This document shows, piece by piece, positions 49,201 through 56,345 of a DNA stretch of 64,000 nt. The notes beneath the pieces are model-generated. The model made no database searches, had not been told where the DNA came from, and worked only from the letters and a program-made list of their open reading frames with translations. Each line of letters begins with the position of its first letter. The stretch's first letter is position 1. Made by a program: the position numbers and the translations under genes. Origin of the DNA: Strigops habroptila (Eukaryota > Chordata > Aves > Psittaciformes > Psittacidae); assembly GCF_004027225.2 (NCBI RefSeq), contig NC_044283.2:13038992-13102991 (forward strand). The letters are read 5' to 3'.

Positions 49201-49925
49201 TTTTTATGGTAGTCTTACATTGCTGAGTGTGATCAGATGATATTCAGCCTGGCAGAAAGTTTGCTGTCACCTTAAGTTTAACCTCTCAACATTTTAAAAT
49301 GTGGTTTGAAGTAAGTGTGAGTTTGCAACAGCTCAGTGCTCCTTTCTTCACGGATTTATGACTGCTAACACCAGATTTACTGTACTGTTGACCCATGGAC
49401 TCAGTGGGGACAAATATTCTAAAACAATGAGGCAGGTTTGAAAAATCCACTCTGCACATGTATGGTTTTGGGGATTTTTGTAGTTACAACAGTATTTTCT
49501 CTCAGGGTTTGATCTTGCTAAGGGAACCCGGTCTGCAGGGTGTCACCCCTGCATGGGCTCTTCTTCAAGTCAGTTGGAAACAATTCCCCGTGTGGAGTGA
49601 GCATCAGTCTGTTCCTAAACACTTAATCCCATACTTCTCATTAGAGACAACTGGAGCTAAGAGCAGAAATGTGCCTTGAAGGTCTGTGTAGCACTTCAGT
49701 CAGGGATCTGGATCAAGAGAAACCAGCTGGTGGTGATGTGAGGGAAGCATAGCTGGAATTAGACAGGTAAAATCTCGCTGCTGATGGTTTCTTCCTTTTC
49801 ATAGCTTTGTGTCCTCATTTTCTGTGGTTGCAGGAGCTCAGATAGATGACAACAACCCACGCCGCACTGGCCACCGCATCGTGGCACCTCCTGGTGGTCG
49901 CTCTAATATTACCAGTCTTGGCTGA
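922..49925 (+). CDS. CRMP1: CRMP1 (DPYSL1), whole gene: collapsin response mediator protein 1
   Basis: Cytosolic neuronal phosphoprotein of the dihydropyrimidinase-like family. It forms tetramers and relays semaphorin-3A signals to the cytoskeleton during axon guidance. I joined exon 1A (922-1293) or 1B (3808-3846) to exons 2-14: 17548-17636, 22801-22985, 24495-24659, 29733-29794, 31430-31510, 34762-34830, 36825-36945, 38038-38194, 42170-42311, 43905-44075, 45317-45496, 47949-48114 and 49834-49925. Every junction is GT-AG and in phase, giving 683 aa (1A) or 572 aa (1B). CRMP1, rather than DPYSL2-5, is indicated by the start [13 protein letters not shown], the DVNTYLQKP motif and the end [18 protein letters not shown]. 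Dihydropyrimidinase metal ligands are mostly lost: HxH is NxY (exon 3), the carboxylated Lys is Gln (VNSFQVY, exon 5), a later His is replaced (YITKVMSK, exon 8) and the Asp is Gly (TGSGHC, exon 10). One His stays (VHAENGD, exon 6). No hydrolase activity is expected. Confidence 0.97.
1294..3289. other. Intron between CRMP1 exons 1A and 1B
   Basis: CpG-rich to about 1900, then ordinary GC-rich sequence with TG-rich patches (2570-2800). The right part is a degenerate minisatellite (3026-3257). Several long frames on both strands here follow from GC richness; none has a recognisable domain or conserved motif. I see no gene. Confidence 0.6.
3026..3257. repeat. Degenerate minisatellite, unit about 20-24 bp
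   Basis: Imperfect tandem copies built on GGGGACAGAGCAGGCAGTGC with CCAT/CCACT endings. The clearest copies are at 3093-3257. Copies vary in length and base, so the array is old or actively shuffling. It lies between the two alternative CRMP1 promoters, about 550 bp upstream of exon 1B. It creates long overlapping frames on both strands that should not be read as genes. Confidence 0.75.
3290..3807 (+). promoter_or_regulatory. CRMP1: CRMP1 internal promoter and 5' UTR of exon 1B
   Basis: A second CpG-rich block starts near 3290 and runs past exon 1B to about 4420. Overlapping GC boxes lie at about 3679-3692, roughly 120 bases before the exon 1B start codon. An AT-rich patch follows (3711-3735). 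Known: the common short CRMP1 isoform starts here in other vertebrates. Inferred: this is its promoter. No canonical TATA box was seen between the GC boxes and the start codon. Confidence 0.72.
3808..3846 (+). CDS. CRMP1: CRMP1 exon 1B, coding part (short-isoform N-terminus)
   Basis: Thirteen codons, [13 protein letters not shown], with donor ACG|GTAAGC in phase 0, the same phase as exon 1A. This is the standard CRMP1 N-terminus, and the resulting protein is 572 aa, the family's usual length. G lies at -3 of the start codon. No upstream splice acceptor is needed because the exon is a transcription start exon. Confidence 0.96.
15797..15862 (+). repeat. Low-complexity T/G-rich tract
   Basis: Runs of T broken by GG or GGG, resembling (TTTTGG)n, about 100 bp left of the intronic LTR. 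It could be the A-rich tail of a minus-strand insertion read from the other strand, but I cannot see what element it would belong to. Confidence 0.7.
15964..16535 (-). mobile_element. Solo LTR of a bird endogenous retrovirus (copy 1), antisense in CRMP1 intron 1
   Basis: Read on the minus strand it starts near 16535 (a TGGGCTGGTTTTGG-like head), passes a TATA box (TATAAAA, 16254-16260) after CATGCTCAGCA, then the motif TTTATCTCAACCCACAAG (about 16065-16085), and ends with GGGGTTAAAC at 15964. The same ordered blocks occur in the copy at 39597-40208, so the two belong to one family. No gag, pol or env sequence lies beside it, so it is a solo LTR. The ends are decayed (TGTAG in place of TGTCATGG). 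Flanks ATACT and GTACT could be a worn target duplication only if the end is set three bases further out. Confidence 0.85.
17548..17636 (+). CDS. CRMP1: CRMP1 exon 2
   Basis: 89 bp, acceptor CTTCCAG|AGTGAC after a long T tract, donor AAA|GTTGGT. Encodes [15 protein letters not shown] through LEDGLIK (residues 14-43 of the short form); the last Lys codon is split with exon 3. This is the first strand region of the dihydropyrimidinase-like fold and the first exon common to both isoforms. The donor is only moderate (GTTGGT). Confidence 0.96.
17637..22800. other. CRMP1 intron 2, 5.2 kb
   Basis: AT-rich intron. It contains a possible short LTR head fragment (about 19578-19630), an AT-rich imperfect palindrome near 19905-19960 and a short A run (22107-22118). 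A 105-codon frame on the minus strand (20059-20376) has no recognisable domain or plausible splice context. No gene seen. Confidence 0.7.
22801..22985 (+). CDS. CRMP1: CRMP1 exon 3
   Basis: 185 bp, acceptor GCCTAG|GCAAAT, donor ATCA|GTGAGT. Encodes [19 protein letters not shown], then [15 protein letters not shown] and ALAGGTTMI (residues 43-105). In active dihydropyrimidinase the DVNTY position is an HxH metal-binding pair; here it is Asn and Tyr, as in CRMP1 of other vertebrates. This is diagnostic of a non-catalytic CRMP. Confidence 0.97.
22986..24494. other. CRMP1 intron 3, 1.5 kb
   Basis: No repeat, exon or RNA structure recognised. Short frames on both strands appear to be chance. Confidence 0.7.
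24495..24659 (+). CDS. CRMP1: CRMP1 exon 4
   Basis: 165 bp, acceptor ATTTCAG|TTGACC, donor AAAG|GTTAGT. Encodes [18 protein letters not shown], then [17 protein letters not shown] and ILVQDKG (residues 105-160). Upstream and downstream phases are 1 and 1. Confidence 0.97.
24660..29732. other. CRMP1 intron 4, 5.1 kb
   Basis: No transposon recognised. An open 54-codon stretch at about 26495-26660 has a plausible acceptor but cannot splice in frame to exon 5. A 165-codon plus-strand frame (28365-28862) has no domain. Otherwise ordinary intron. Confidence 0.65.
29733..29794 (+). CDS. CRMP1: CRMP1 exon 5
   Basis: 62 bp, acceptor GGAACAG|GTGTGAAC, donor CCAG|GTATTG. Encodes [20 protein letters not shown] (residues 161-180). 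The Gln in VNSFQ stands where dihydropyrimidinase has the carboxylated, metal-bridging Lys (VNSFK), a second lost metal ligand. The acceptor has a weak polypyrimidine tract. Confidence 0.96.
29795..31429. other. CRMP1 intron 5, 1.6 kb
   Basis: AT-rich intron without recognised repeat or RNA gene. Frames of 78-110 codons near 29670-30230 overlap exon 5 in other frames and are shadows. Confidence 0.7.
31430..31510 (+). CDS. CRMP1: CRMP1 exon 6
   Basis: 81 bp, acceptor CTGCAG|CTTTAT, donor CTCAG|GTGAGT, phase 0 at both ends. Encodes [20 protein letters not shown] and NGDLIAQ (residues 181-207). The His of VHAENGD is the one metal-binding residue of the ancestral enzyme still in place. Confidence 0.97.
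31511..34761. other. CRMP1 intron 6, 3.3 kb
   Basis: Contains a hammerhead-like stem II match at 32359-32396 and a perfect 11-bp inverted repeat at 34154-34182, both listed separately in the findings. The middle (32800-33700) is AT-rich. No exon or transposon recognised. Confidence 0.65.
34154..34182. repeat. Perfect 11-bp inverted repeat with 7-nt loop
   Basis: ACAGTGCCCTC (34154-34164), loop ACAACTA, GAGGGCACTGT (34172-34182). The arms are exactly complementary. It lies in CRMP1 intron 6. The stem is too short for a microRNA precursor by itself. No transposon ends are visible around it. Confidence 0.85.
34762..34830 (+). CDS. CRMP1: CRMP1 exon 7
   Basis: 69 bp, acceptor GTTGCAG|GAACAA, donor GAGGAG|GTAAGA, phase 0 at both ends. 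Encodes [20 protein letters not shown] then PEE (residues 208-230). Its amino-acid sequence is that of CRMP1 (HALSRPEE). Confidence 0.97.
34831..36824. other. CRMP1 intron 7, 2.0 kb
   Basis: Includes an ACAT/ATAA-rich patch (about 35268-35325). No exon or transposon recognised. Confidence 0.7.
36825..36945 (+). CDS. CRMP1: CRMP1 exon 8
   Basis: 121 bp, acceptor CCCTAG|CTTGAA, donor GAAAG|GTGAGA, phase 0 to 1. Encodes [20 protein letters not shown], then [20 protein letters not shown] (residues 231-271). The ancestral metal-binding His of the VxHVMSK motif is replaced (YITKVMSK). Confidence 0.97.
36946..38037. other. CRMP1 intron 8, 1.1 kb
   Basis: Carries a (GTT)n microsatellite at 36977-36994. 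Long overlapping frames at 37289-37720 have no domain. Nothing else recognised. Confidence 0.7.
38038..38194 (+). CDS. CRMP1: CRMP1 exon 9
   Basis: 157 bp, acceptor CCCCAAG|GTCCCC, donor GCATG|GTAAGA, phase 1 to 2. Encodes [20 protein letters not shown], then [20 protein letters not shown] and DHLNSLLA (residues 271-323). The split codon with exon 10 restores TGT (Cys) in LLACGDL. Confidence 0.97.
38195..42169. other. CRMP1 intron 9, 4.0 kb
   Basis: Contains a complete solo LTR (39597-40208). Outside it I see only ordinary intron; the minus-strand frame at 41901-42200 overlaps the branch region of exon 10 and has no recognised domain. Confidence 0.75.
39597..40208 (-). mobile_element. Solo LTR of a bird endogenous retrovirus (copy 2), antisense in CRMP1 intron 9, with 5-bp target duplication
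   Basis: On the minus strand it opens TGTCTTGGTTTCAG at 40208 and closes GGTTAAACCATGACA at 39597, so it begins TG and ends CA. The flanks are GTGGG at 39592-39596 and GTGGG at 40209-40213, an exact 5-bp target duplication. A TATA box (TATAAA, 39942-39947) follows CATGCTCAGTG, and the CTCAACCCACAGG block lies at about 39697-39712. A trinucleotide-rich stretch (AAT/AGT/AAC, about 39745-39800) has expanded relative to copy 1. No retroviral coding sequence is present. A 5-bp duplication fits ERVL- or ERV1-like integrases; I do not assign a family. Confidence 0.93.
42170..42311 (+). CDS. CRMP1: CRMP1 exon 10
   Basis: 142 bp, acceptor TCCACAG|TGGGGA, donor GTA|GTAAGT, phase 2 to 0. Encodes [20 protein letters not shown], then [17 protein letters not shown] (residues 323-370). 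The metal-binding Asp of dihydropyrimidinase (TGSD) is Gly here (TGSG), as in vertebrate CRMP1. Confidence 0.97.
42312..43904. other. CRMP1 intron 10, 1.6 kb
   Basis: Holds a CA-rich simple repeat at about 42881-42926. No exon, RNA gene or transposon recognised. Confidence 0.7.
43905..44075 (+). CDS. CRMP1: CRMP1 exon 11
   Basis: 171 bp, acceptor TTTTTAG|GCCACG, donor ATCG|GTAAGG, phase 0 at both ends. Encodes [20 protein letters not shown], then [20 protein letters not shown] and TITAKSHKS (residues 371-427). This is the highly conserved late barrel region and the beta-sandwich return of the amidohydrolase fold. Confidence 0.98.
44076..45316. other. CRMP1 intron 11, 1.2 kb
   Basis: AT-rich. 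No repeat, exon or structured RNA recognised. Confidence 0.7.
45317..45496 (+). CDS. CRMP1: CRMP1 exon 12
   Basis: 180 bp, acceptor CCTCAG|GCTGTT, donor AATAAG|GTAACA, phase 0 at both ends. Encodes [20 protein letters not shown], then [20 protein letters not shown] and [11 protein letters not shown] (residues 428-487). [17 protein letters not shown] is closest to CRMP1 among the paralogues. The acceptor has a weak polypyrimidine tract. Confidence 0.97.
45497..47948. other. CRMP1 intron 12, 2.5 kb
   Basis: Contains a (TA)n run at about 47767-47780. No transposon or exon recognised. Confidence 0.7.
47949..48114 (+). CDS. CRMP1: CRMP1 exon 13 (regulatory C-terminal tail)
   Basis: 166 bp, acceptor GATCTAG|GTGGGA, donor ATCAG|GTAAGT. 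Encodes [20 protein letters not shown], then [18 protein letters not shown] and [12 protein letters not shown] (residues 488-543). By count of the joined short form, Thr509, Thr514, Ser518 and Ser522 are all present; Ser522 is in an SPAK CDK5 site. In CRMP proteins these are the CDK5-primed GSK3 sites that release the protein from tubulin after semaphorin signalling. The second residue is Gly where the human protein has Phe. Confidence 0.97.
48115..49833. other. CRMP1 intron 13, 1.7 kb
   Basis: TA/ACAT-rich low-complexity run at about 48217-48271. Overlapping frames on both strands at 48370-48700 have no domain. Nothing else recognised. Confidence 0.7.
49834..49925 (+). CDS. CRMP1: CRMP1 exon 14, terminal coding exon with stop
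   Basis: 92 coding bases, acceptor TTGCAG|GAGCTC. Encodes [20 protein letters not shown] then GRSNITSLG and a TGA stop (49923-49925), residues 543-572 of the short form. The end [13 protein letters not shown] is the CRMP family terminus. Phase agrees with exon 13. Confidence 0.98.
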
Positions 49926-50850
49926 AAAATGATGGACAGAAACACGAGGATGAAGGATTATGGGAATAATGTCCGTTCCCTTCAATATCTGTGTTATCAA
50001 ACCCACAGTTTTATTTGGTACTAATGGAAATAAAAAATGAAATGTCTTTTTTTTTTTTTTTTTTTGTATAGGAAGAGGTGAAAATAGTGTGGTGTTTGCT
50101 TGGAACTACTTGCCTCACAATTGTGCTTTCATGCCATAGTCACCTTAAAGCATGGTGCTTCCATTGCCACTTTAGTGACTACAGGTTTTAGCTTCGTCTC
50201 GTAACTGAATGATGGTTTCTTTGCACCCTTTCGCTGTATTAGAGTAGTTAATGCATGTTACTGAGTTATTTATGCAAGTTGCATTCTGTGAGTGAGTCCC
50301 TTTAGAACACGTTGCCAATAATTGAGTAGACACAATGCCAAGACTAATGTCCGTATTTGAGAAACGTCACCAAAAACACTTCTGAAGGAAGAAAATGGCC
50401 ATCTTGAAAGTATGCAGTAGAGTAGTATAGGCAGCTTCTGTTTCATCTTTAATTTATTATAAACCCAAGAAGCACTTCTCAGACACAGAAAATCATCGGG
50501 ACACGTAATGACAAATGGTCTCTGTAGCACTTGTCTGTTCCCACTCGGTATGTTCCGAGTCTGTGTCCTTCTTGTTTCCATTTTAGACAGAGCCATAATT
50601 TACACACACCAATGCCATTGCCACCCCTGCAGGGATATCTCCATCTGGGCAGTAGTGCTCTCCTTCTGCATGAGATTTTTGGTACTTACAGATAATCCAA
50701 GTTGCCGTCGGATTTTTAAAGTTTTTTGTACAAAGTTTTTCCTTTGTAATCACATGCATTTTTACTTACTCTACCGTATCAAGATCTACTAGTCGTGGTT
50801 CAATTTCTGAATTCAAAGCTTGTGAAATAAAGGAAATGAATTGATGGGTA
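49926..50850 (+). other. CRMP1: CRMP1 3' UTR with two candidate poly(A) signals
   Basis: Directly after the stop. AATAAA occurs at 50029-50034, followed by a T run (50047-50066), and again at 50826-50831, followed by a GT/T-rich stretch. The first would give a UTR of about 0.12 kb and the second about 0.92 kb. The AATAAA plus downstream GT-rich arrangement at the second site looks like the main cleavage site. The T run right after the first signal could act as a downstream element. Confidence 0.7.
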
Positions 50851-53509
50851 AGTGTCTTCCTCTGCTTTCCAGTGCTGTTGCTCAATGATTGAAAACATAG
50901 AATGGAGAAACTTAAGAAAAATTGTCTTTTAGGCTGACATCATGTGAAAGAAGAAACCTCCTTTGATTGCAAGGGGTGTTAAATATATATATATACACAC
51001 ATGTTTGCATATGCATGCTATAGCATGCCATAATTTGTCCTCATTAAATAGAGCTCATAGTAAAAATGTTCTCACTATCGACATTGCAGCTGCGTCAGTT
51101 TTGGCCAAATGAGATCTAAATGAGCTTTCTCACAAGACCTTCAGGCCTGCATCTGATTTGCTTGAAATGGTAGTTGGTTGCCATCATCTTCATCTGTAGT
51201 ACAGAATGTAATCAATTACCATTTAAAGTTTGGAAAGTAGCCTCCCTGAAACCTGTCATCTTATTCTGAAGCCAGTATGCTGTCACCTCCAGCTTGCCCA
51301 GGAAAGCAACTGCTACCCTGGAAAGCTCCATTTCAGTCAGCTTGGTCTGAAAACCTGGCAGCAGAGCTGGTCTGAACAGCCAGCTTTTACTTTGGCTGAA
51401 ACAGTGGAGGAACACTGCAGTTCAGGCTGCAGTGAACTGTTGTTCCCAAAAGAAGAGAAAAGTAAAACTTTTCATGAACAATCCCATCTATTAAGGATTC
51501 AAATTAATGTTTCCTATTGCCCGGAGAGGGCCCCCCTCCCCAGGCTTGCCTGCTCACTTGGTGGTGCAGATATTTTATATGAAGTAAAATACTGCTAGCG
51601 GAGAAGCCTGAAGACAACCTGCCCTGGAATAACCCACAGCCTAGCAGGTAAGCCAAGTCTCCATCTCCTATTCCAACTCATTTGCTGTGAGCATTGACAG
51701 AGCCAGCAACAGTTCTGGTAGGCTAACCCTGACAATAGAAATAAGGCTGGTTTGTGAAGCTATGCAGCAAATTAATTCGACATAGTGTGAAAATTCTGGA
51801 ACTGCTGGTTACAATTTCCTTAGGGATTTTCTGGTGTGTGTTTGTGCAAGTAACAATGGTTGGTCCGAGTAAAACTTCTGCTCCGTCTTTGAGGCTTGTC
51901 ACACTTGAGGTGGCAGAAATAATAATTGTGTAACTAGTATTGACAGATTCTACTTTTCCTGTGTGCTAAAGAACATCCTAAAGCAAAGAACCCTTTGCCT
52001 TACAAGCTGGTCAAGATCCACTGTTGTTAACATGCATTTATTTTTTCACTGTGAAGTGTCTGTGAATAAATAGGTGTGGGTGTTTGTGAGGCACTTTATG
52101 GTTCAGTGCTTCTGTATGAAGCAGACTGCTTGTCAGGCCAATGTAACTGCTATGATTACTCCAAAGAGAAATACACTGGCGTGCCCATGATGTTCATAAG
52201 CCCCCACAGACTGACTGCTGCTGTCACGCTGCTGCTGGGGGACAGCCTGCGGGAAGCCTACGGATCCAGTGCTGTGCCTGGGTATCGCCACTCTGGACAT
52301 GCAATGCTACCTGGATGTGATTTTTTGGGAGCACAGGTACCTTAGTGCATGGTCACCAGGTGAGGTGAAGGATTCCTCACTTGGATGGTTCCTGTGATGC
52401 ACTGTCAGAGACATGGCATGTGCCATTGGTCGTGGAGGGGTTAAACAAAGCAAGGTAAGTGGAGCTTCTCTTATCACCTGGAGGCCTATTTCACAGCAAT
52501 GCCTATGCTCCTATATTGCTAACCTGTCCTTAAAGAAACAAAACAGCAACAGTAAATAAAATGTGGATTAGCTGGTGATCCTGAATACATCTGCAGAATA
52601 GGAAACTACTTCAGTTTGCTCCTTTGTAGCAGCACCAAACTAGGAGATGGTCAGTTTGTGAACTTAAGGGTCGGGAGCTGCTGTTCTCTCAACCACAAGA
52701 CGAAAGCAATGCGAAGCTTTCATGTTTTTTGAATTTACAAACTTCTTGGTTTTGAATTGACAACCTTCTAAAACTTTGCAGAATATAAACCTGACATTGC
52801 CCTAATGTTGTAACACTGGCTCTTCCCTGTTGCTGTTTGCAGAGCCCTTAAAATTAGCCCCTATGATGAGTCTGAGGACCATCTGTCAATCAAGTGATGT
52901 GGATGAGAAGGCTGGATCGATGGATTGTTTCCTGAGTGATAGTTTGGACCAGTTTGTCTTGTGTTACGGTTTGTCTGCTACCAGAACAATACAGTTATAA
53001 GTTCGAGTTGTAGCATTTGTAGCAAAGCCTGTCAATTATGATGCTAAGAGTGTACCAGAATTGACTGCTGTCTCAGCCATTAAATGTTTCTCTTAGCAAC
53101 ACATCGATCTTCATCCTTAAGAACTGAAAATGCACGGGTCAGACAACCATCTACTACAGGTTCCACTAGCCAACAACATAAGCTTAGGGGAGACCAGAAG
53201 AAAAGTACAAACATATACTGCTAATATTCCTCTGTTTCCCTCATTTCCAGTGCCTTGTGATATCTTGAGAAGCAGCAGCAGCTTTGTACTCTGTAGCTGT
53301 CAGTGAATTCTTCTGCCATTAATTTGCCATGGTGCTTTTAAACCCAGGTAAAATCTTGGCATTTATGGCTTCCAGGATCAAGGAGTTGCACAGCTTAACG
53401 CACAATGACAAGGTGTTAAGATAGTCTACTTGGCACCAGCTAATTCTTGCCATGCAGACCTGGCCAGCTTAAATCTCCGTGATCTAAACAAACTGATTTG
53501 AGGGTGGTT

Positions 53510-53531
53510 TTTCACCACGATTGTGGTGAAA
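53510..53531. repeat. Perfect 9-bp inverted repeat with 4-nt loop
   Basis: TTTCACCAC, loop GATT, GTGGTGAAA. A compact hairpin in the CRMP1-EVC intergenic region. No T run follows and it has no assigned role. Confidence 0.85.
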
Positions 53532-55210
53532 TTTGTACAAGCTTTCCAGATGTATTTCAGTGATGACAGTGAGGGGTATTCAATTGAATATAAACTGTAT
53601 ATGGGAGATGAAAGAAAATTGGATATAGGAGAAGGAATAATGTCTTACAATGCAGTAAAAATGCCGAGTTTGGGATGCTGCTTTGAGTCTTATGTAACTC
53701 ATGAAGTATTTGCAGTGATAAGTCAGTCAGGTCTCAGCCCTCCTCCCTGACTGCATATTCTGTGATTTTCTAGCACAGTGAGCTGTACATGCTACCTTTA
53801 AATATAGTCATATATAATGCTTTAAAAAGCTTTAAGCTTAGCTGCTTTTTCCTGACAACTGAAAATAAGCCAACCTGTGAATACATCAGTAACTGCAATG
53901 CTGCTTCTGAAAGTCTTCAGTGGGCAGGGTCCAGACCCCTGTCACCTCTCCTGGTACTCTGCAGTGCAGGCAGTGGTGAGTGTGCTGAGACCAGGAGCCC
54001 TCCCAGTGCAGCAGCAGTTCCCAGACAACATGTTTAACAGAAGACTCTTGTAGGTGCCATGATGGAGAGACTGAAGGTGCTTAGGACCCTTCTGTGTGAC
54101 TTAGGAGTGCTTGGTTACATCAGAAATGAAACTACCCATATTGCACAGGAATATTGCACAGGACTTCTGCACAAAGAGGCTTTCCACATTTTTCTATAGC
54201 AGAGGGACCATTGTGGGCTGGTTTGATTCTTGTATGATATACAGTGCATTGAACAACTCTAACACCATGCCTAGAATTTGAGATACACCCTTGTCATACA
54301 GCTGTGAATGAGCTTGAGCACAATCATAAACTGTTGTAGTAATTGTTACTCTTGATGTTAAAAAAATGGAGAAAAAAAGGCATGTCATTTTTCCCCTGAA
54401 TATCTGCAGTGTTATTGATACGTACCTGTAAAGCATGATCAAAGCTCCTTGTTAGACTCTCCAGTATAAGCAAAAGATTTACATTATAAAGCGTTTTGAG
54501 CTATGACAGGCACCTAGTATCCCATTTCCCTCCCATCTGACATCCACTATGCTGCAGACTGCTCTCAGCTAGCAAAACTGCTGAGCACTTTCTCTCCCAG
54601 GAACCCTCTAGGCACAATCCCTGGCTTGCAGCAATTTCTACCATCCCTTAAAATACGCAGAAGATACAAAGGAGGTGGTGGGAGGGAAGCACCAAACATT
54701 CTGGTAACACATCAATAGGAAGGATTTTAAAATCATGGAAAGATTTAGCTTGGAAGAGGTATCATCTGGAGTCCAGGCTCCTGCTCAAAGCAGGGCTAAC
54801 CTAAAACTTAGGTTGATCAGGACATTGTCCAGCTGAAAGTCTCCTAGGATGGATGTTCTGCACTCTCTGAATTACCTGTTCCAGTGATTCATCCATTCCA
54901 CGGCAAAGAATTTTTAATTCCTGATGGAATGTCTTTGCTGAAACTTGTGACTATTACAATAAGCTGTGCCTGTTTGGCTGGTGATGAAGTATTTCATAGC
55001 AGCAAGAAAAAATCTTGCTCTCCGTACTGTTCTGTGTTGGTTCAGAAATACACATCTACATGAATCTAAAGTAAACTGAGAGGCCTGAGGTAAAAAAACT
55101 CCACTTTGTAATGACTGTCAGGAGATGGGAGGGACATCAGCATCAGGATACAGAAACGGACTCTTGCTATGGTTAAAGTTGAGTAACATAACATGTAACA
55201 ACAGAAAGAC

Positions 55211-55432
55211 AGGGGATGTTTAGGTTGGATATTGGGAAAAACTTCACCAAAAGAGTTGTCAAGCACTGGAACAGGCTGCCCAGGGAAGTAGTAGAGTCAC
55301 CCTCCCTGGAGGAATTTAAAAGACATGTAGATGTGGCACTTAGGGACATGGTTTAGGGCAGTGTTGGGTTTACAGCTGGACTCAATCTCAAAGGTCTTTT
55401 CCAGCCTAAATGAATCTGTGATTCTATATAAC
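55211..55432 (+). mobile_element. CR1-type LINE, truncated 3' end fragment
   Basis: Carries the well-known avian CR1 3'-end phrases: GGATGTTTAGGTTGGATATT, CACTGGAACAGGCTGCCCAG, TCCCTGGAGGAATTTAAAAG, and the end GTGATTCTAT. CR1 copies are nearly always 5'-truncated and end in an 8-bp ATTCTRTG repeat without poly(A), as here. Only about 220 bp is present and no reverse-transcriptase frame remains. This is one of the main grounds for calling the host a bird. Confidence 0.92.
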
Positions 55433-55994
55433 ATAAAAGTTGAACAGTGCTTAAATAAAAAGCAACTGTTGTGAGCTTAGCTTGGCATTTGCTATGCTTT
55501 TTTCTTGTTCTAATGAAAATCTGCCTTGTTCAATATCTGCTTCACTGACAGGGAGTGATGGCAAGTGCCATGCATGAAATCTGCAAGTGACTTTAAATAG
55601 GACAGTGAATCCATGGAGTAACTAACTAACTCATGGACACTGACAATTCAGTAACAGGGGCAAGAGTAGCAAGTGTTTTGACAGGAAGCTGATGAGACTG
55701 TGGGAAAAGAGAAGACACGTCTGTTTGTAGAACCTCCAGCCCAGGGATGTCAGCAAGGGAGTGTCTGCACCCAGAGACAGGGGGGACTCACACCCTCCCT
55801 GCCTCCTTCCCGGTGCTCCCTGCCTGTCACCTTCACCAGCAAGGGGATGAAAACCCCGCTAGCTGCCCGGGAGAGGGCACTGCTGCACTGCTTTTGGGAT
55901 AATCTGAACCCTTTCCACGTTTTCCAACGGCGAGAAAAAGCCACTTCAGCCCTGCCTAGCCAAAGGCATCATAGTGCATCCGGGAAGACCTCAT

Positions 55995-56105
55995 GTGATT
56001 AGAGACCCGGCTTCTGTAATTAGAGACCCTGCTCGGGTGATTAAAGGCCCGGCTAGGGTAATTAGAGACCCCCGTGTGATTACAGACCCTGTTTGGGTGA
56101 TTATG
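55995..56105 (+). repeat. Minisatellite, 21-bp unit, about 5 copies
   Basis: Units start at 55995, 16016, 16037, 16058 and 16076 plus 40000 (that is 55995, 56016, 56037, 56058, 56076), with a partial sixth at 56097. The unit is GTGATTAGAGACCCGGCT plus three bases. The fourth copy is 18 bp. Because 21 is divisible by three it gives a repeating heptapeptide in translation (VIRDPAR-like) on the plus strand, but nothing supports that being coding. Confidence 0.92.
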
Positions 56106-56345
56106 CTATATCCTAACTGCGATGGGAGCTGCTGCTGCACCGTGTGGTTTAAATCATCAACTCTAGCATTCAAAGCTTGCCATCTGTATAGAGCACCCTG
56201 CAGAATTAAGATGTTCAAAGAAAGGTAAATAGCCTGCATCTGTTTTAAGAAAGGCACAACGAGCAGCAACTAAAATGTCCAGATCAGGAAGGCAGAGACA
56301 CCATAGAGCCCAAGTACAGAAAAACCAGAATCAAATCCTTGAAGA

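Larger units (their letters stand above)
50851..56345. other. Intergenic region between the 3' ends of CRMP1 and EVC
   Basis: About 5.5 kb. It holds a TA/CA run (50985-51003), a perfect 9-bp inverted repeat (53510-53531), a CR1 3' fragment (about 55211-55432) and a 21-bp minisatellite (55995-56105). A 122-codon plus-strand frame (51230-51598) and an 89-codon frame (52076-52345) have no recognisable domain or promoter and read as chance. No gene supported. Confidence 0.7.

Noticed and set aside
51230-51598. 122-codon plus-strand frame in the intergenic region
   Set aside because: No known family recognised, and no promoter or poly(A) arrangement. Chance is the simplest explanation.
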